Source: JBBSQE01 sp038258095 (lineage in GTDB: Bacteria > Actinomycetota > Thermoleophilia > Solirubrobacterales > 70-9). Taken from it: a stretch of DNA of 22,516 bases. The stretch covers positions 1-22,516 of the forward strand of contig JBBSQE010000019.1 in NCBI GenBank assembly GCA_038258095.1, in the 5' to 3' direction. Below are positions 6,034-15,919 of the stretch, one piece after another. A program made the translations under genes and the position numbers. The first letter of the stretch is position 1, and the number at the start of each line of letters is the position of its first letter. The notes beneath the pieces were generated by a model that was given only the letters and a program-made list of their open reading frames with translations, was not told the DNA's origin and searched no databases.

Positions 6034-6785
6034 TAAAGCCGGTGGGCCTCCAGCAACCGCTTCAGGAAGCGCTTGGTCTCGGGCTCCTGCGGCCGCGAGA
6101 GGACGTCGCCCGGAGCACCGAGCTCGACGATCCTGCCCTCGTGGAGGAAGGCGACCGTGTCGGCGACCTCGCGGGCGAAGCTCATCTCATGGGTCGCGAG
6201 GATCATCGTCACGCCCTCGGACTTGAGATCGCGGACGGCGGCGAGCACCTCCCCGACCAGCTCCGGGTCGAGAGCGCTCGTGACCTCGTCGAGGAGCAGT
6301 GCGCGCGGCTTTCCGGCGAACGCCCGAGCCAGCGCGACGCGCTGCTGCTGACCGCCCGAGAGCCGGTCGGGGCGATCGTCCTCGCGCCCGTCGAGGCCGA
6401 AGCGGGCGAGCAGCTCCCGGCCCTGGTGGTCAGCCTCCTCCCTGGAGCCGCCCTGGGCCCTGCGGATCCCGAGCATCACGTTCTCGAGCGCGCTCATCTG
6501 GGGGAAGAGGTTGAAGGCCTGGAAGACGACGCCGAGGCGGCGGCGAATCGTGACCGGGTCAACAGCCGGGTCGGTGATGACCTCGCCATCGAGGAAGATG
6601 TCGCCGTCATCGATCTCCTCGAGGAGATCGATGCAGCGCAGAAGGGTCGACTTACCCGATCCCGAGGCGCCGATGAGGGCGACCGCCTGATGCTCGCGGA
6701 CCCAGAGGTCGACACCGTGCAGGACCTCGCGCTCGCCGAATGACTTGGTGACCCCGACCGTCTCTACGACCTTTGCGCCGGCCAT
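6033..6785 (-). CDS. polar amino acid ABC transporter, ATP-binding protein, 250 aa
   Basis: The ATPase of an amino acid importer of the GlnQ/HisP type. It shows Walker A GASGSGKST (39-47), Q-loop VVFQAFNLFP (86-95, Q89), signature LSGGQQQR (142-149), Walker B ALLLDEVTSALDP (162-174) with catalytic E167, and switch histidine H199 (ATHEM). The FQAFNLFP and DEVTSALDPEL wording is typical of the polar amino acid family. Length is normal. The start is ATG 6785, which shares its A with the TGA stop of the permease gene, so translation is probably coupled; an open frame continuing upstream to 7478 is only a shadow of the permease gene. It is the last gene of a three-gene operon (binding protein, permease, ATPase). 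Confidence 0.96.
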   Translation of the reverse strand: MAGAKVVETVGVTKSFGEREVLHGVDLWVREHQAVALIGASGSGKSTLLRCIDLLEEIDDGDIFLDGEVITDPAVDPVTIRRRLGVVFQAFNLFPQMSALENVMLGIRRAQGGSREEADHQGRELLARFGLDGREDDRPDRLSGGQQQRVALARAFAGKPRALLLDEVTSALDPELVGEVLAAVRDLKSEGVTMILATHEMSFAREVADTVAFLHEGRIVELGAPGDVLSRPQEPETKRFLKRLLEAHRL

Positions 6786-7609
6786 CAGATCCGGGCTCCT
6801 CCGGCATAACCGAGCCTGTCCACGATCCGGGCCAGAGGGATCGTCACCGCCAGGTACAGCACGGCGGCGGCGACCAGGGGGGTGTAGTTGAAGTCGATCG
6901 ACTGGTAGAGCTGGGCCTGCCGCGCGGCAAGGCCCGCCGGACCGAGAATCGCGATCAGCACCACGTCCTTCTGCAGCGAGACGAAGTCGTTGAGGAGCGG
7001 CGCGGCGACGTTCCGGACAGCCTGTGGAAGGATCACGAAGCGCAGGGCCTGCTGCTCGGTGAGGCCCACGGCGAGCGCGGCATCCCGCTGACCTCGGTGC
7101 ACCGCACGGATCCCGGCCCGGTAGACCTCCGCCACGTAGGCACCGTAGGACAGGGTGAGAGCGGCGCCGCCCAGGAGAATCGGGTCGATCGGGGTCTCCG
7201 TGAAGCTGAGGGCCGGGATGCCGAAGCCGATCAGGTAGATGAGGAGGTAGGTCGGGATCCCCCTGAAGACGTCGGTGTAGACGGTGGCCAGCAGGCGGAG
7301 GGGAAAGAGCGCGGCATCGCTCGTGTTCCTGACCAGGGCGACCGCCAGCCCGAGGATGAGCACCGCGATCTCGGCGATGACGAAGATCCGCACGTCGAGC
7401 CAGAACGCCCTGGCGACGTCCGGGAACGATTTCTTGAACTCCGACCAGGAGAAGAACGTGTCCTTCACGTCCGGCCAACCGGAGCTGGTCAGGACCAGCG
7501 CGATCAGGCCGCCGATCACGATCACCGAGGACACCGCGGCAACCAGCGCGCCGCGGCGCGCCCTGCGTCGCTTCGCCGCCTCGCGCTCGGCGCGGCGGCT
7601 CGTCGTCAT
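6785..7609 (-). CDS. polar amino acid ABC transporter, permease, 274 aa
   Basis: An inner-membrane permease of the HisM/GlnP family. A basic cytoplasmic N-terminus (KRRRARRG, 13-20) leads into helix 1 (about 21-42); a ~30-residue external stretch follows; the core helices are at about 72-94, 104-130, 143-160, 207-225 and 243-262. The conserved EAA loop that docks on the ATPase is at about 160-197 (AEVYRAGIRAVHRGQRDAA ... LRFVILPQA). Only one permease gene is present, so the importer probably uses a homodimer. It lies 20 bp after the binding-protein gene and overlaps the ATPase gene by one base. A purine run (GGAGA) upstream of ATG 7609 is too far (about 17 nt) to be a strong ribosome site. 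Confidence 0.95.
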   Translation of the reverse strand: MTTSRRAEREAAKRRRARRGALVAAVSSVIVIGGLIALVLTSSGWPDVKDTFFSWSEFKKSFPDVARAFWLDVRIFVIAEIAVLILGLAVALVRNTSDAALFPLRLLATVYTDVFRGIPTYLLIYLIGFGIPALSFTETPIDPILLGGAALTLSYGAYVAEVYRAGIRAVHRGQRDAALAVGLTEQQALRFVILPQAVRNVAAPLLNDFVSLQKDVVLIAILGPAGLAARQAQLYQSIDFNYTPLVAAAVLYLAVTIPLARIVDRLGYAGGARI

Positions 7610-7629
7610 CGCGTTCGGCTCGGTCTCCG

Positions 7630-8493
7630 TCAGCGCAATACGGGCGCGTCGCCGACCTGGCTGATCCAGCGCTGGTTCAGCATGTTCAGCTCACCCGAAT
7701 TCTGGAGGTCCGTGACAGCCCTGGATATACACGGCGTAAGGGGAGAGTCCTTCGCTAGGAGTGCCCCCCACTGGTCGCCCTCCGGAGCCGGGAACTGGCC
7801 CACGATGATCCCGTTGTCGACCTCGGTCGCGTTGAGGATGAAGGCCGTCGGGAGGTCGACGACGATCGCGTCGACCTGGCCCTGCTTGAGGGCTGTGACG
7901 ACGTCGTTCGAGTCGTTGAAGACCTGCGGGTCCTGGTCGGGCTGGATCACCTGGTTGACGGCGTCGAGGCTCGTCGAGGTGATCTGAACGCCGATCTTCG
8001 CGCTCTTCAGGTCGGCGAGCGACTTCGCCTTCGCGGCGTCGGTGCCCTTCAGCGCGAGGACCGCCTGGTTGGCCGTGTAGTAGGTGGGTGAGAAGTCGAC
8101 CTCCTTCGAGCGAGCCGGGGTGATCGAGATCTGGTTCACGTCGAAGTCGAAGCCCTTCGGGCCCGGCGCAAAGGAGGAGTTGAACGGCTCCCGGACCCAT
8201 TTCACATCGGCCTTCTGATAACCGAGCTGGTCGGCAATCGCGTAGGCCACAGCCGACTCGAACCCCTTTCCGTTGGTGGGATCGTTGTCGACGAAGTAGG
8301 GCGGGTAGGCGGGATTGTCAGTCGCAACGGTCAGCATGCCCGGGGTCTGGGTATCCAGCTTCTTGGGCGTGCAGGTGCTCGCGGTGGCCGGTCCGGCAGC
8401 CGTGGTGGAGTCGTCGCTGCTGCCGCATGCCGACAGGACGAAAGCCCGGGAGAGCAGGGACAGAAGCGCCAGGGAGATGCGAAGTCGTGACAT
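7630..8493 (-). CDS. amino acid ABC transporter, substrate-binding lipoprotein, 287 aa
   Basis: An extracytoplasmic binding protein of solute-binding family 3. The N-terminus is a lipoprotein signal: MSRLR, a hydrophobic stretch, and lipobox LSAC with lipidated C23, then a Ser/Thr/Ala-rich linker. The hydrophobic stretch is interrupted by R16, which is odd. The mature domain starts at about TPGMLTVATDNPAYPPY and includes KGFESAVAYAIADQLGY, the family's FDFDVNQISITPARSKEVDFS region, and a second lobe ending near LNQRW. C41 and C255 could form a disulfide. The ligand cannot be named; acidic, basic or neutral polar amino acids are all possible. I chose ATG 8493 (AAGG 5-9 nt upstream) because the extension to 8622 has no signal-like character and would bury the lipobox. 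It leads the operon and is divergent from gltB, which hints at glutamate/glutamine or nitrogen control. Confidence 0.93.
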   Translation of the reverse strand: MSRLRISLALLSLLSRAFVLSACGSSDDSTTAAGPATASTCTPKKLDTQTPGMLTVATDNPAYPPYFVDNDPTNGKGFESAVAYAIADQLGYQKADVKWVREPFNSSFAPGPKGFDFDVNQISITPARSKEVDFSPTYYTANQAVLALKGTDAAKAKSLADLKSAKIGVQITSTSLDAVNQVIQPDQDPQVFNDSNDVVTALKQGQVDAIVVDLPTAFILNATEVDNGIIVGQFPAPEGDQWGALLAKDSPLTPCISRAVTDLQNSGELNMLNQRWISQVGDAPVLR

Positions 8494-8589
8494 GTCCGCC
8501 TTCGGGGTCGAGGACACAGGAGCGCGCATCCTAAGCGAATCGATCAGGAAAGTCGGGTCCCCGGGGTTCCGGAGACCCGCCCGTATTCG

Positions 8590-8595
8590 TATCGT
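8590..8595 (+). promoter_or_regulatory. candidate -10 box TATCGT of gltB
   Basis: TATCGT lies 8 nt before the GTG at 8604, the same arrangement as before other genes in this window. If used, it would favour GTG 8604 as a leaderless start. An alternative reading places the start at ATG 8625. The divergent promoter of the amino acid importer must lie in the same ~110-bp gap. Confidence 0.35.
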
Positions 8596-8603
8596 TCCGG
8601 GTT

Positions 8604-11600
8604 GTGAAGGACCGTCGACCAATCATGAGCGGCGGGACAGGGAGACCCGCGAGGGGACTCGCCGACCCGTCAGACGTCCGCGATAACTGCGGCGTCGCTT
8701 GCGTTGCCCGCGTGGACGGGAAGCGTCTGCACGAGGTGGTCGACCGAGCCCTCGTGACGCTGGACCGCCTCGAGCACCGAGGGGCGGCCGGAGCGGACGG
8801 GACCACCGGCGACGGCGCCGGTATCCAGATCCAGCTTCCCCATGAGTTTCTCGTGTCCCGAGCCGGCGAGTTCAGCTTGAGCGCAATCGAGGTGCCGGAG
8901 CCGGGCCGGCTCGCCCTCGCCGTCATCTTCCTGCCCCGGGAGCCCGAGCGATACGAGCTGATCGAGGAGCGCCTCGCGGAGATCATCGAAGCCGACGGCC
9001 ACAGGGTTCTTGGCTGGCGCGACGTGCCGGTCGAGCCCTCTGCCGCCGGCGACCTCGCTCGCCTGTGCATACCCCGCTTCCGCCAGATCCTGGTGGGTGC
9101 CGGCGAGGAGGTCTCCGACCTTGACGACTTCGAGCGACGTCTCTACGTGACCCGCCGAGTGGCAGAGCGGGAGCTCGGCCCCGAGCTCAACTTCTCCAGC
9201 TTCTCGGCCCGGACGGCCGTCTACAAGGGGATGCTGATGGCGTCGAAGCTCGGCGCCTTCTACCCGGACCTCGCCGACCCCGAGGTCATCACCAAGCTGG
9301 CCGTCGTCCATTCGCGATTCTCGACCAACACCGCGCCGAGCTGGGAGCTGGCCCACCCGCTCCGCTACATCTCCCACAACGGGGAGATCAACACGCTGCG
9401 CGGGAACGCCAACTGGATGCGCGCTCGCGAGGCGGTGCTCGAGTCCCCGACCCTCGGCGACGAGCTCGCGCGCTGCCTCCCTCTCCTCAACGAGCACGCC
9501 TCGGACTCCGACGCCTTCGACCGCGTCCTCGAGCTGCTCACCCTCTCGGGGCGCTCCATCCCCCACGCGCTGATGATGATGATCCCGTCGGCCTTCGAGG
9601 GACGCCCCGACAGCCCCCCCGAACTCGCCGACTTCTACCACTACCACTCCTGCCTGCTCGAGCCGTGGGACGGTCCGGCCGCCATCGTCGTCACCGATGG
9701 GCGGTCACTTGGCGCCACGCTGGATCGCAACGGCCTGCGCCCCGGTCGTTGGATGCAGACATACGACGGGTGGTTCTGCCTCAGTTCCGAGGCGGGGACC
9801 TTCGACGCAGCGCCGGAGGACATCCTCCGCAACGGACGGCTCCGCCCCGGGCACCTGCTGATGGTCGACTTCGACGAGGGCCGGATCCTCGATGACCGCG
9901 AGGCCGAGATGGAGGTCGCCGCCTCCCAGCCCTACGGACGCTGGAACGACGAGGGCACCGTCCACCTCTCCGACCTTCCCGCCCCGGAGGAGGGCAGCAT
10001 CCCGGTCGAGCCGCTGCGCGAGCGCCAGCTCGCGTTCGGCTACACCCAGGAGGACCTGCGGGTCCTGCTGGCGCCCCTCGTCCGCGACGGCAAGGAGCCC
10101 ACCGGCTCGATGGGCCAGGACGTGTCGCTCGCCGTGTTCAGCGAGCACCAGCCGTCGCTCTACGCCTACTTCAAGCAGCGCTTCGCCCAGGTCACGAACC
10201 CGGCGATCGACTCGGTGCGCGAGCACATGGTGATGAGCCTCGAGACCGCCATCGGGCCGCAGGAGAACATGCTCTCCGAGGGGCCCGAGCACACGCGCCG
10301 CGTGGTGCTGGAGAGCCCGGTGCTCACCGATACGGAGCTCGAACAGATTCGCCAGATCGACCACCCGATCCTCAGCTCGGCCACGCTCGACACCACGTGG
10401 GCCCTGGCAGATGGAACCGACGGGCTCTCCGCCCGGATCGAGGTCCTCTGCGGGGAGGCCGACGCGGCGATCGCGGCAGGCGCGACCCAGATCATCCTCT
10501 CCGACCGGGCCGCCGGGCCGGAGCGGATCCCGATTCCCGCCCTTCTTGCGACCGCGGCGATCCAGCACCACCTCGTGCGAGCCGGCAGCCGGCTCCGCGT
10601 CTCCCTCCTCGTCGAGTCCGGCGAGCCGCGCGAGGTGTTCCACATCGCGGCGCTGATCGGCTACGGGGCGAGCGCGGTGAACCCGTATCTGATGCTCGAA
10701 TCGATCACGACGCTCGATGGGCGAGCGGCACTCGAGGACGGACTGTCGGGCGAGGATGGTTGGACGCGCGCCCTCGCCGGCATCAACAAGGGCCTGCTGA
10801 AGATCATGTCGAAGATGGGCATCTCGACGATCCGCTCCTACCGCGGCGCGCAGATCTTCGAGGCGATCGGGCTCGACGAGGATCTGATCTCCCGTCACTT
10901 CAAGGGGACGCCGTCACGGATCAGCGGCATCGGGCTGCCCGAGCTGGCCCGCGAGAGCATTGAGCGCCATGCGCGGGCCTACCCGGAGCGCCACGGCCTG
11001 GCGCTTCCGGCCCACGTCGAAGCCGCCAAGCTGCCGGGCGCTCACGAGAACCTCCTCCCCCAGGGAGGCGTCTTCCAGTGGCGCCGCGACGGCGAGCGAC
11101 ACATGTGGGACCCGCCGACGGTCGCGAGCCTCCAGCGCTCAGTTCGGGACCCTGATCAGGCCAACCGAGAGCAGTCCTACGAGGAGTTCAGCCGGCTAGT
11201 CGACGAGGAGAACATCTCCCACGCTCTGCTGCGCGGGTTGCTGCGGTTCAAGGCGGTCGACCGTTCGATTCCCGTGGACGATGTCGAGGCCACTGCCGCG
11301 ATCCTGAAGCGGTTCTCGACCGGAGGGATGAGCCTCGGTGCACTCTCGCGTGAGGCCCACGAGACCCTCGCGATCGCGATGAACCGGATCGGCGCGATCT
11401 CCAACTCCGGCGAAGGCGGCGAGGACCGCAGCCGTGACACTCCGGACCCGAACGGCGACAACCGCCAGTCACGCATCCGGCAGGTGGCCTCCGGGCGGTT
11501 CGGCGTCAATGCCGAGTATCTGTCCCGGGCGGAGCAGATCCAGATCAAGATCGCCCAGGGAGCCAAGCCCGGCGAGGGCGGTCAGCTGCCCGGCCACAAG

Positions 11601-13211
11601 GTCGACACCTACATCGCCCAGCTGCGGTTCTCGACCCCGGGCGTCGAGTTGATCTCGCCCCCTCCCCACCACGACATCTACTCGATCGAAGACTTGAAGC
11701 AGCTGATCTACGACCTCCGCTCGGCCAATCCGGGGGCGTCGGTGTCGGTGAAGTTGGCGGCCGAGTCCGGGGTTGGCACGGTGGCGGCGGGAGTTGCCAA
11801 GTCAGGCGCCGACCACATCGTGATCGCGGGGCACGACGGCGGCACCGGCGCCTCGCCGATCTCCTCGATCCACTCCGCGGGCGTCCCGTGGGAGATCGAC
11901 CTGGCCGAGACCCAGCAGGTGCTGCTCGACAGCGGCCTGCGGACCCGCACCCGCCTGCAGACCGACGGGCAGATGCGCACGGGCCGCGACGTGGTCATCG
12001 CCGGGATCCTGGGCGCCGACGAGGTCGGTCTCTCGACCGCCCCGTTGATCGCCACCGGCTGCGTGATGATGCGCGTCTGCCACCTGAACACCTGCCCCGT
12101 CGGTGTCGCCACGCAGGACCCCCAGCTCCGTCAGCGCTTCTCCGGCACGCCCGATCACGTCGTGGATTACCTGGTCCACGTTGCCGAGGAGACTCGAGCC
12201 CTGATGGCATCCCTCGGAATCGCCCGATTCGAGGACCTGATCGGGCAGACCCACATGCTCGAGGCTGACCTCGACGTCACCAACTGGAAGACCCGGCGCG
12301 TCGATCTGAGCCCACTGCTCTGGGTTCCGGAGATTCCCGAGGGCGCCGCTCGCCATCACGTGGCCGGCGAGCACGTGATGGCCAAGGCCAACCTGGAGTC
12401 GCTCGAGGCGACCACCATCCTCCCGAGCGTCATCGAAGCGCTCGACCGAGGCGATCCGCTGCGGATCGAGAAACGGATCACGAACGTCGATCTGGCCCTC
12501 GGCAGCCTGACTTCCCGCGAGGTCGTCGTTCGCCACGGTGTCGCCGGCCTACCGGCGGACACGATCGATCTGGTCCTGCAGGGGTCGGCCGGCCAGAGTT
12601 GCGGCGCGTGGCTCGCCACCGGCGTGACCCTCTCGGTCGAGGGTGAGGTGAACGACTACGCGGGCAAGGGCCTGTCAGGCGGAGTCATGTCGGTCCGGCC
12701 GCCCGCGAGCGCCACCTTTGCGGCCGAGGACAACGTGATCGCCGGAAACGTCTGTCTCTACGGAGCGACGGGCGGCAAGGCCTTCTTCCGCGGAGAGGCC
12801 GGCGAGCGCTTCGCTGTCCGCAACTCGGGGGCGGACGCGGTGGTCGAGGGCATCGGCGATCACGGCTGCGAGTACATGACCGGAGGCCAGGTCGTGATCC
12901 TCGGCCCCACCGGAGAGAACTTCGCCGCGGGCATGAGCGGCGGAGTCGCATTCGTGCACGACCCAGACCTCCGCCTGCCCGAGCGGGCCAACCACGAGAT
13001 GGTCGATCTCGAGCCCGTGGCACCCGAGGACGCACCGCGGCTTCAGGCCCTGCTGGCCGAGCACGTGGAACGGACCGGCTCCCCGGTGGCCGCGGCGCTC
13101 CTGGAGCGCTGGGATGACGCCCTTGGCGAGTTCGTCCGCGTCATGTCGCGCCGCTACAAGAAGGTCATGCAGGGCGACCCCGCGACACAGACGCTCGAGA
13201 TCCCGGCCTGA
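8604..13211 (+). CDS. gltB: glutamate synthase (NADPH) large subunit, 1535 aa
   Basis: With GltD it converts glutamine plus 2-oxoglutarate to two glutamates. Domains in order: class II glutamine amidotransferase (about 29-440), whose catalytic Cys29 (DNCGVACVA) becomes the N-terminal residue after removal of a ~28-residue propeptide; a central domain (about 470-770); the FMN-binding synthase barrel (about 860-1220) with GHDGGTGASP; and the C-terminal GXGXG beta-helix (about 1305-1470). The 3Fe-4S cluster ligands are C1153, C1159 and C1164 (CVMMRVCHLNTC), with the same spacing as in well-studied bacterial enzymes. The length is normal and the frame is unbroken. GTG 8604 and ATG 8625 are both possible starts; either leaves a propeptide. 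gltD follows 16 bp later. The amino acid importer is divergent from it, and joint control by nitrogen status is a reasonable inference. Confidence 0.97.
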   Translation: MKDRRPIMSGGTGRPARGLADPSDVRDNCGVACVARVDGKRLHEVVDRALVTLDRLEHRGAAGADGTTGDGAGIQIQLPHEFLVSRAGEFSLSAIEVPEPGRLALAVIFLPREPERYELIEERLAEIIEADGHRVLGWRDVPVEPSAAGDLARLCIPRFRQILVGAGEEVSDLDDFERRLYVTRRVAERELGPELNFSSFSARTAVYKGMLMASKLGAFYPDLADPEVITKLAVVHSRFSTNTAPSWELAHPLRYISHNGEINTLRGNANWMRAREAVLESPTLGDELARCLPLLNEHASDSDAFDRVLELLTLSGRSIPHALMMMIPSAFEGRPDSPPELADFYHYHSCLLEPWDGPAAIVVTDGRSLGATLDRNGLRPGRWMQTYDGWFCLSSEAGTFDAAPEDILRNGRLRPGHLLMVDFDEGRILDDREAEMEVAASQPYGRWNDEGTVHLSDLPAPEEGSIPVEPLRERQLAFGYTQEDLRVLLAPLVRDGKEPTGSMGQDVSLAVFSEHQPSLYAYFKQRFAQVTNPAIDSVREHMVMSLETAIGPQENMLSEGPEHTRRVVLESPVLTDTELEQIRQIDHPILSSATLDTTWALADGTDGLSARIEVLCGEADAAIAAGATQIILSDRAAGPERIPIPALLATAAIQHHLVRAGSRLRVSLLVESGEPREVFHIAALIGYGASAVNPYLMLESITTLDGRAALEDGLSGEDGWTRALAGINKGLLKIMSKMGISTIRSYRGAQIFEAIGLDEDLISRHFKGTPSRISGIGLPELARESIERHARAYPERHGLALPAHVEAAKLPGAHENLLPQGGVFQWRRDGERHMWDPPTVASLQRSVRDPDQANREQSYEEFSRLVDEENISHALLRGLLRFKAVDRSIPVDDVEATAAILKRFSTGGMSLGALSREAHETLAIAMNRIGAISNSGEGGEDRSRDTPDPNGDNRQSRIRQVASGRFGVNAEYLSRAEQIQIKIAQGAKPGEGGQLPGHKVDTYIAQLRFSTPGVELISPPPHHDIYSIEDLKQLIYDLRSANPGASVSVKLAAESGVGTVAAGVAKSGADHIVIAGHDGGTGASPISSIHSAGVPWEIDLAETQQVLLDSGLRTRTRLQTDGQMRTGRDVVIAGILGADEVGLSTAPLIATGCVMMRVCHLNTCPVGVATQDPQLRQRFSGTPDHVVDYLVHVAEETRALMASLGIARFEDLIGQTHMLEADLDVTNWKTRRVDLSPLLWVPEIPEGAARHHVAGEHVMAKANLESLEATTILPSVIEALDRGDPLRIEKRITNVDLALGSLTSREVVVRHGVAGLPADTIDLVLQGSAGQSCGAWLATGVTLSVEGEVNDYAGKGLSGGVMSVRPPASATFAAEDNVIAGNVCLYGATGGKAFFRGEAGERFAVRNSGADAVVEGIGDHGCEYMTGGQVVILGPTGENFAAGMSGGVAFVHDPDLRLPERANHEMVDLEPVAPEDAPRLQALLAEHVERTGSPVAAALLERWDDALGEFVRVMSRRYKKVMQGDPATQTLEIPA

Positions 13212-13227
13212 TGATCGGACTCAGCTG

Positions 13228-14658
<1,431 letters not shown>

Positions 14659-14670
14659 GCGGGCGTGGGC

Positions 14671-14687
14671 CTCTTCAACCGGAAGAG
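14671..14687 (+). terminator. hairpin after gltD
   Basis: CTCTTC (14671-14676) and GAAGAG (14682-14687) pair around a 5-nt loop, 12 nt after the gltD stop. No T run follows, so it would be a weak or non-classical terminator. The 14659-14780 gap otherwise holds the promoter of the next gene. Confidence 0.35.
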
Positions 14688-14767
14688 CGATCCGGCTGCG
14701 AGGTCGCCGGCGGGGACAGGGTGCGGCGCGTCGACGTCGATGGCGGAGAAACTTCGCTCGAGTGACG

Positions 14768-14773
14768 TAGTGT
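14768..14773 (+). promoter_or_regulatory. candidate -10 box TAGTGT of the SMP-30-like gene
   Basis: TAGTGT lies 7 nt before the GTG at 14781 and no Shine-Dalgarno is present, which fits a leaderless transcript. It also argues that this gene has its own promoter and is not simply the third gene of the gltBD operon. Confidence 0.45.
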
Positions 14774-14780
14774 TGGGCTC

Positions 14781-15680
14781 GTGAGTTACGAGCTCGACAG
14801 GTTGCACGAGGGTGGAGGGTTCTTCGAGTCACCGCGCTGGCACGACGGGCGCTGGTGGGTGTCGGATTTCTACTGCCATGAGGTCTTCACGCTGACCGCG
14901 AATGGTGAACGCGAGACGGTGCTCGAAGTCGAGAACCAGCCATCGGGTATGGGCTGGATGCCGGACGGTTCGCTCCTCGTCGTCTCGATGAAGGATCACC
15001 GACTGCTGCGGCGCAGCCCGGACGGGGAGGTCTCACTTCACGCCGACCTCACCGAATTCTGTGGTGGCCACCTGAACGACCTCGTCGTCGACCCGGAGGG
15101 CCGCGCCTATGTCGGCAACTTCGGCTTCGACCTGATGGGGATGGGCGATCCGGCCCCGGCGGCCCTCGTCCGCGTCGACCCCGACGGTACTGCCGTGGTG
15201 GTCGCGGAGGATCTCCTCTTCCCCAACGGTTCGGTGATCACGCCGGACGGGAAGACGCTGATCGTCGGCGAAACGGCCGGATGCCGCTACACCGCGTTCA
15301 CGATCCAGGCGGACGGCACGCTCGCCGACCGGCGCGTCTGGGCCCAGGTCACCCCTGAGCCGGAGATCACGACCTTCGCCGAGACCCTCTCGAAGATCGG
15401 GTTCGGCCCCGACGGTTGCACCCTCGACGCCGACGGGATGATCTGGGCCGCCGACGAGGTCGGCGGCCGCTGCGCGCGGGTCGCCGAGGGCGGCGAGATC
15501 GTCGACGAGATCAAGGGGCCCGAGGGCCTCGGCATCTTCGCCTGCGCCCTGGGAGGCGACGACGGCCACACGATGCTGATGTGCGCGGCGCCCGACTTCC
15601 TCGAGTCGAACCGCAGCGAGGCCCGCGAGGCCGTGCTGTTGACAACCCGCGTCGAGATCCCGCACGCGGGCCTCCCCTAG
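14781..15680 (+). CDS. SMP-30/gluconolactonase-family protein, 299 aa
   Basis: A six-bladed beta-propeller hydrolase of the SMP-30/gluconolactonase/LRE family. The expected divalent metal ligands appear at E16 (GGFFESPRW), N99 (HLNDLVVD), N149 (LLFPNGSV) and D211 (GPDGCTLDADG). Repeating PDG turns (PDGSLLV, PDGEV, PDGTAVV, PDGKTLIV) mark the blades. Members cleave sugar lactones or other cyclic esters; the substrate here is unknown. No signal peptide is seen, so it should be cytoplasmic. The start GTG 14781 is supported by a -10-like box 7 nt upstream and by alignment of E16 to the family's first ligand. It lies 122 bp after gltD on the same strand, without a clear functional link to it. Confidence 0.9.
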   Translation: MSYELDRLHEGGGFFESPRWHDGRWWVSDFYCHEVFTLTANGERETVLEVENQPSGMGWMPDGSLLVVSMKDHRLLRRSPDGEVSLHADLTEFCGGHLNDLVVDPEGRAYVGNFGFDLMGMGDPAPAALVRVDPDGTAVVVAEDLLFPNGSVITPDGKTLIVGETAGCRYTAFTIQADGTLADRRVWAQVTPEPEITTFAETLSKIGFGPDGCTLDADGMIWAADEVGGRCARVAEGGEIVDEIKGPEGLGIFACALGGDDGHTMLMCAAPDFLESNRSEAREAVLLTTRVEIPHAGLP

Positions 15681-15724
15681 GCATCACCCGAGCCGGCAGC
15701 CGGGTAGGGCGCCCGCACGGTTCG

Positions 15725-15740
15725 CACGGCCTCAGCCGTG
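15725..15740 (+). terminator. hairpin after the SMP-30-like gene
   Basis: CACGGC (15725-15730) and GCCGTG (15735-15740) form a perfect 6-bp stem with a CTCA loop, 45 nt after the stop codon. No T run follows. It is one of three inverted repeats in the 204-bp gap 15681-15884, in which I see no gene. Confidence 0.35.
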
Positions 15741-15791
15741 TCGTCGCCGAAGCCCCGCAGGATGTCCGTCGGACCATGCGTCGCTCCAATC

Positions 15792-15823
15792 GTGGTGGGC
15801 GGGTCACTACCACGCCCCACCAC
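15792..15823. repeat. inverted repeat GTGGTGGG/CCCACCAC
   Basis: GTGGTGGG (15792-15799) and CCCACCAC (15816-15823) pair perfectly around a 16-nt interval; allowing one bulge, the adjoining CG and GC extend the stem. Its arms resemble parts of the nearby 36-bp palindrome at 15884 (both contain TGGTGGG and its complement), so it may be a diverged relative or simply a second termination hairpin. Confidence 0.4.
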
Positions 15824-15883
15824 CGCGAGCCGACCCTGGGTGTCAGCGCCAAGCCCAGTCCGCACGTACGAACCCTGACCCAT

Positions 15884-15919
15884 GTCACATCACCCACCAA
15901 CGTTGGTGGGTGATGTGAC
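15884..15919. repeat. perfect 36-bp palindrome overlapping the end of pabBC
   Basis: Bases 15884-15919 are an exact palindrome, 18 bp per arm with no spacer, centred on AACGTT (15899-15904). Each arm contains CACCCACC or its complement. The minus-strand pabBC gene reads through it: its last 11 codons and its TGA stop lie inside. In RNA from either strand it would fold into a long hairpin (about 16 bp with a 4-nt loop). No T run follows on either side. It may be a bidirectional terminator between the converging genes, a protein-binding site, or a copy of a dispersed palindromic element; sequence alone does not decide. Confidence 0.9.

Noticed and set aside
6786..7478. Upstream extension of the ABC ATPase frame
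   Set aside because: Runs inside the permease gene in another frame and is Arg/Pro/Gly-rich; the ATPase begins at 6785 with a one-base overlap.
8494..8603. Riboswitch or attenuator in the importer-gltB gap
   Set aside because: Only about 110 bp, no recognisable riboswitch core or long stem, and the short distance from putative -10 boxes leaves no leader.
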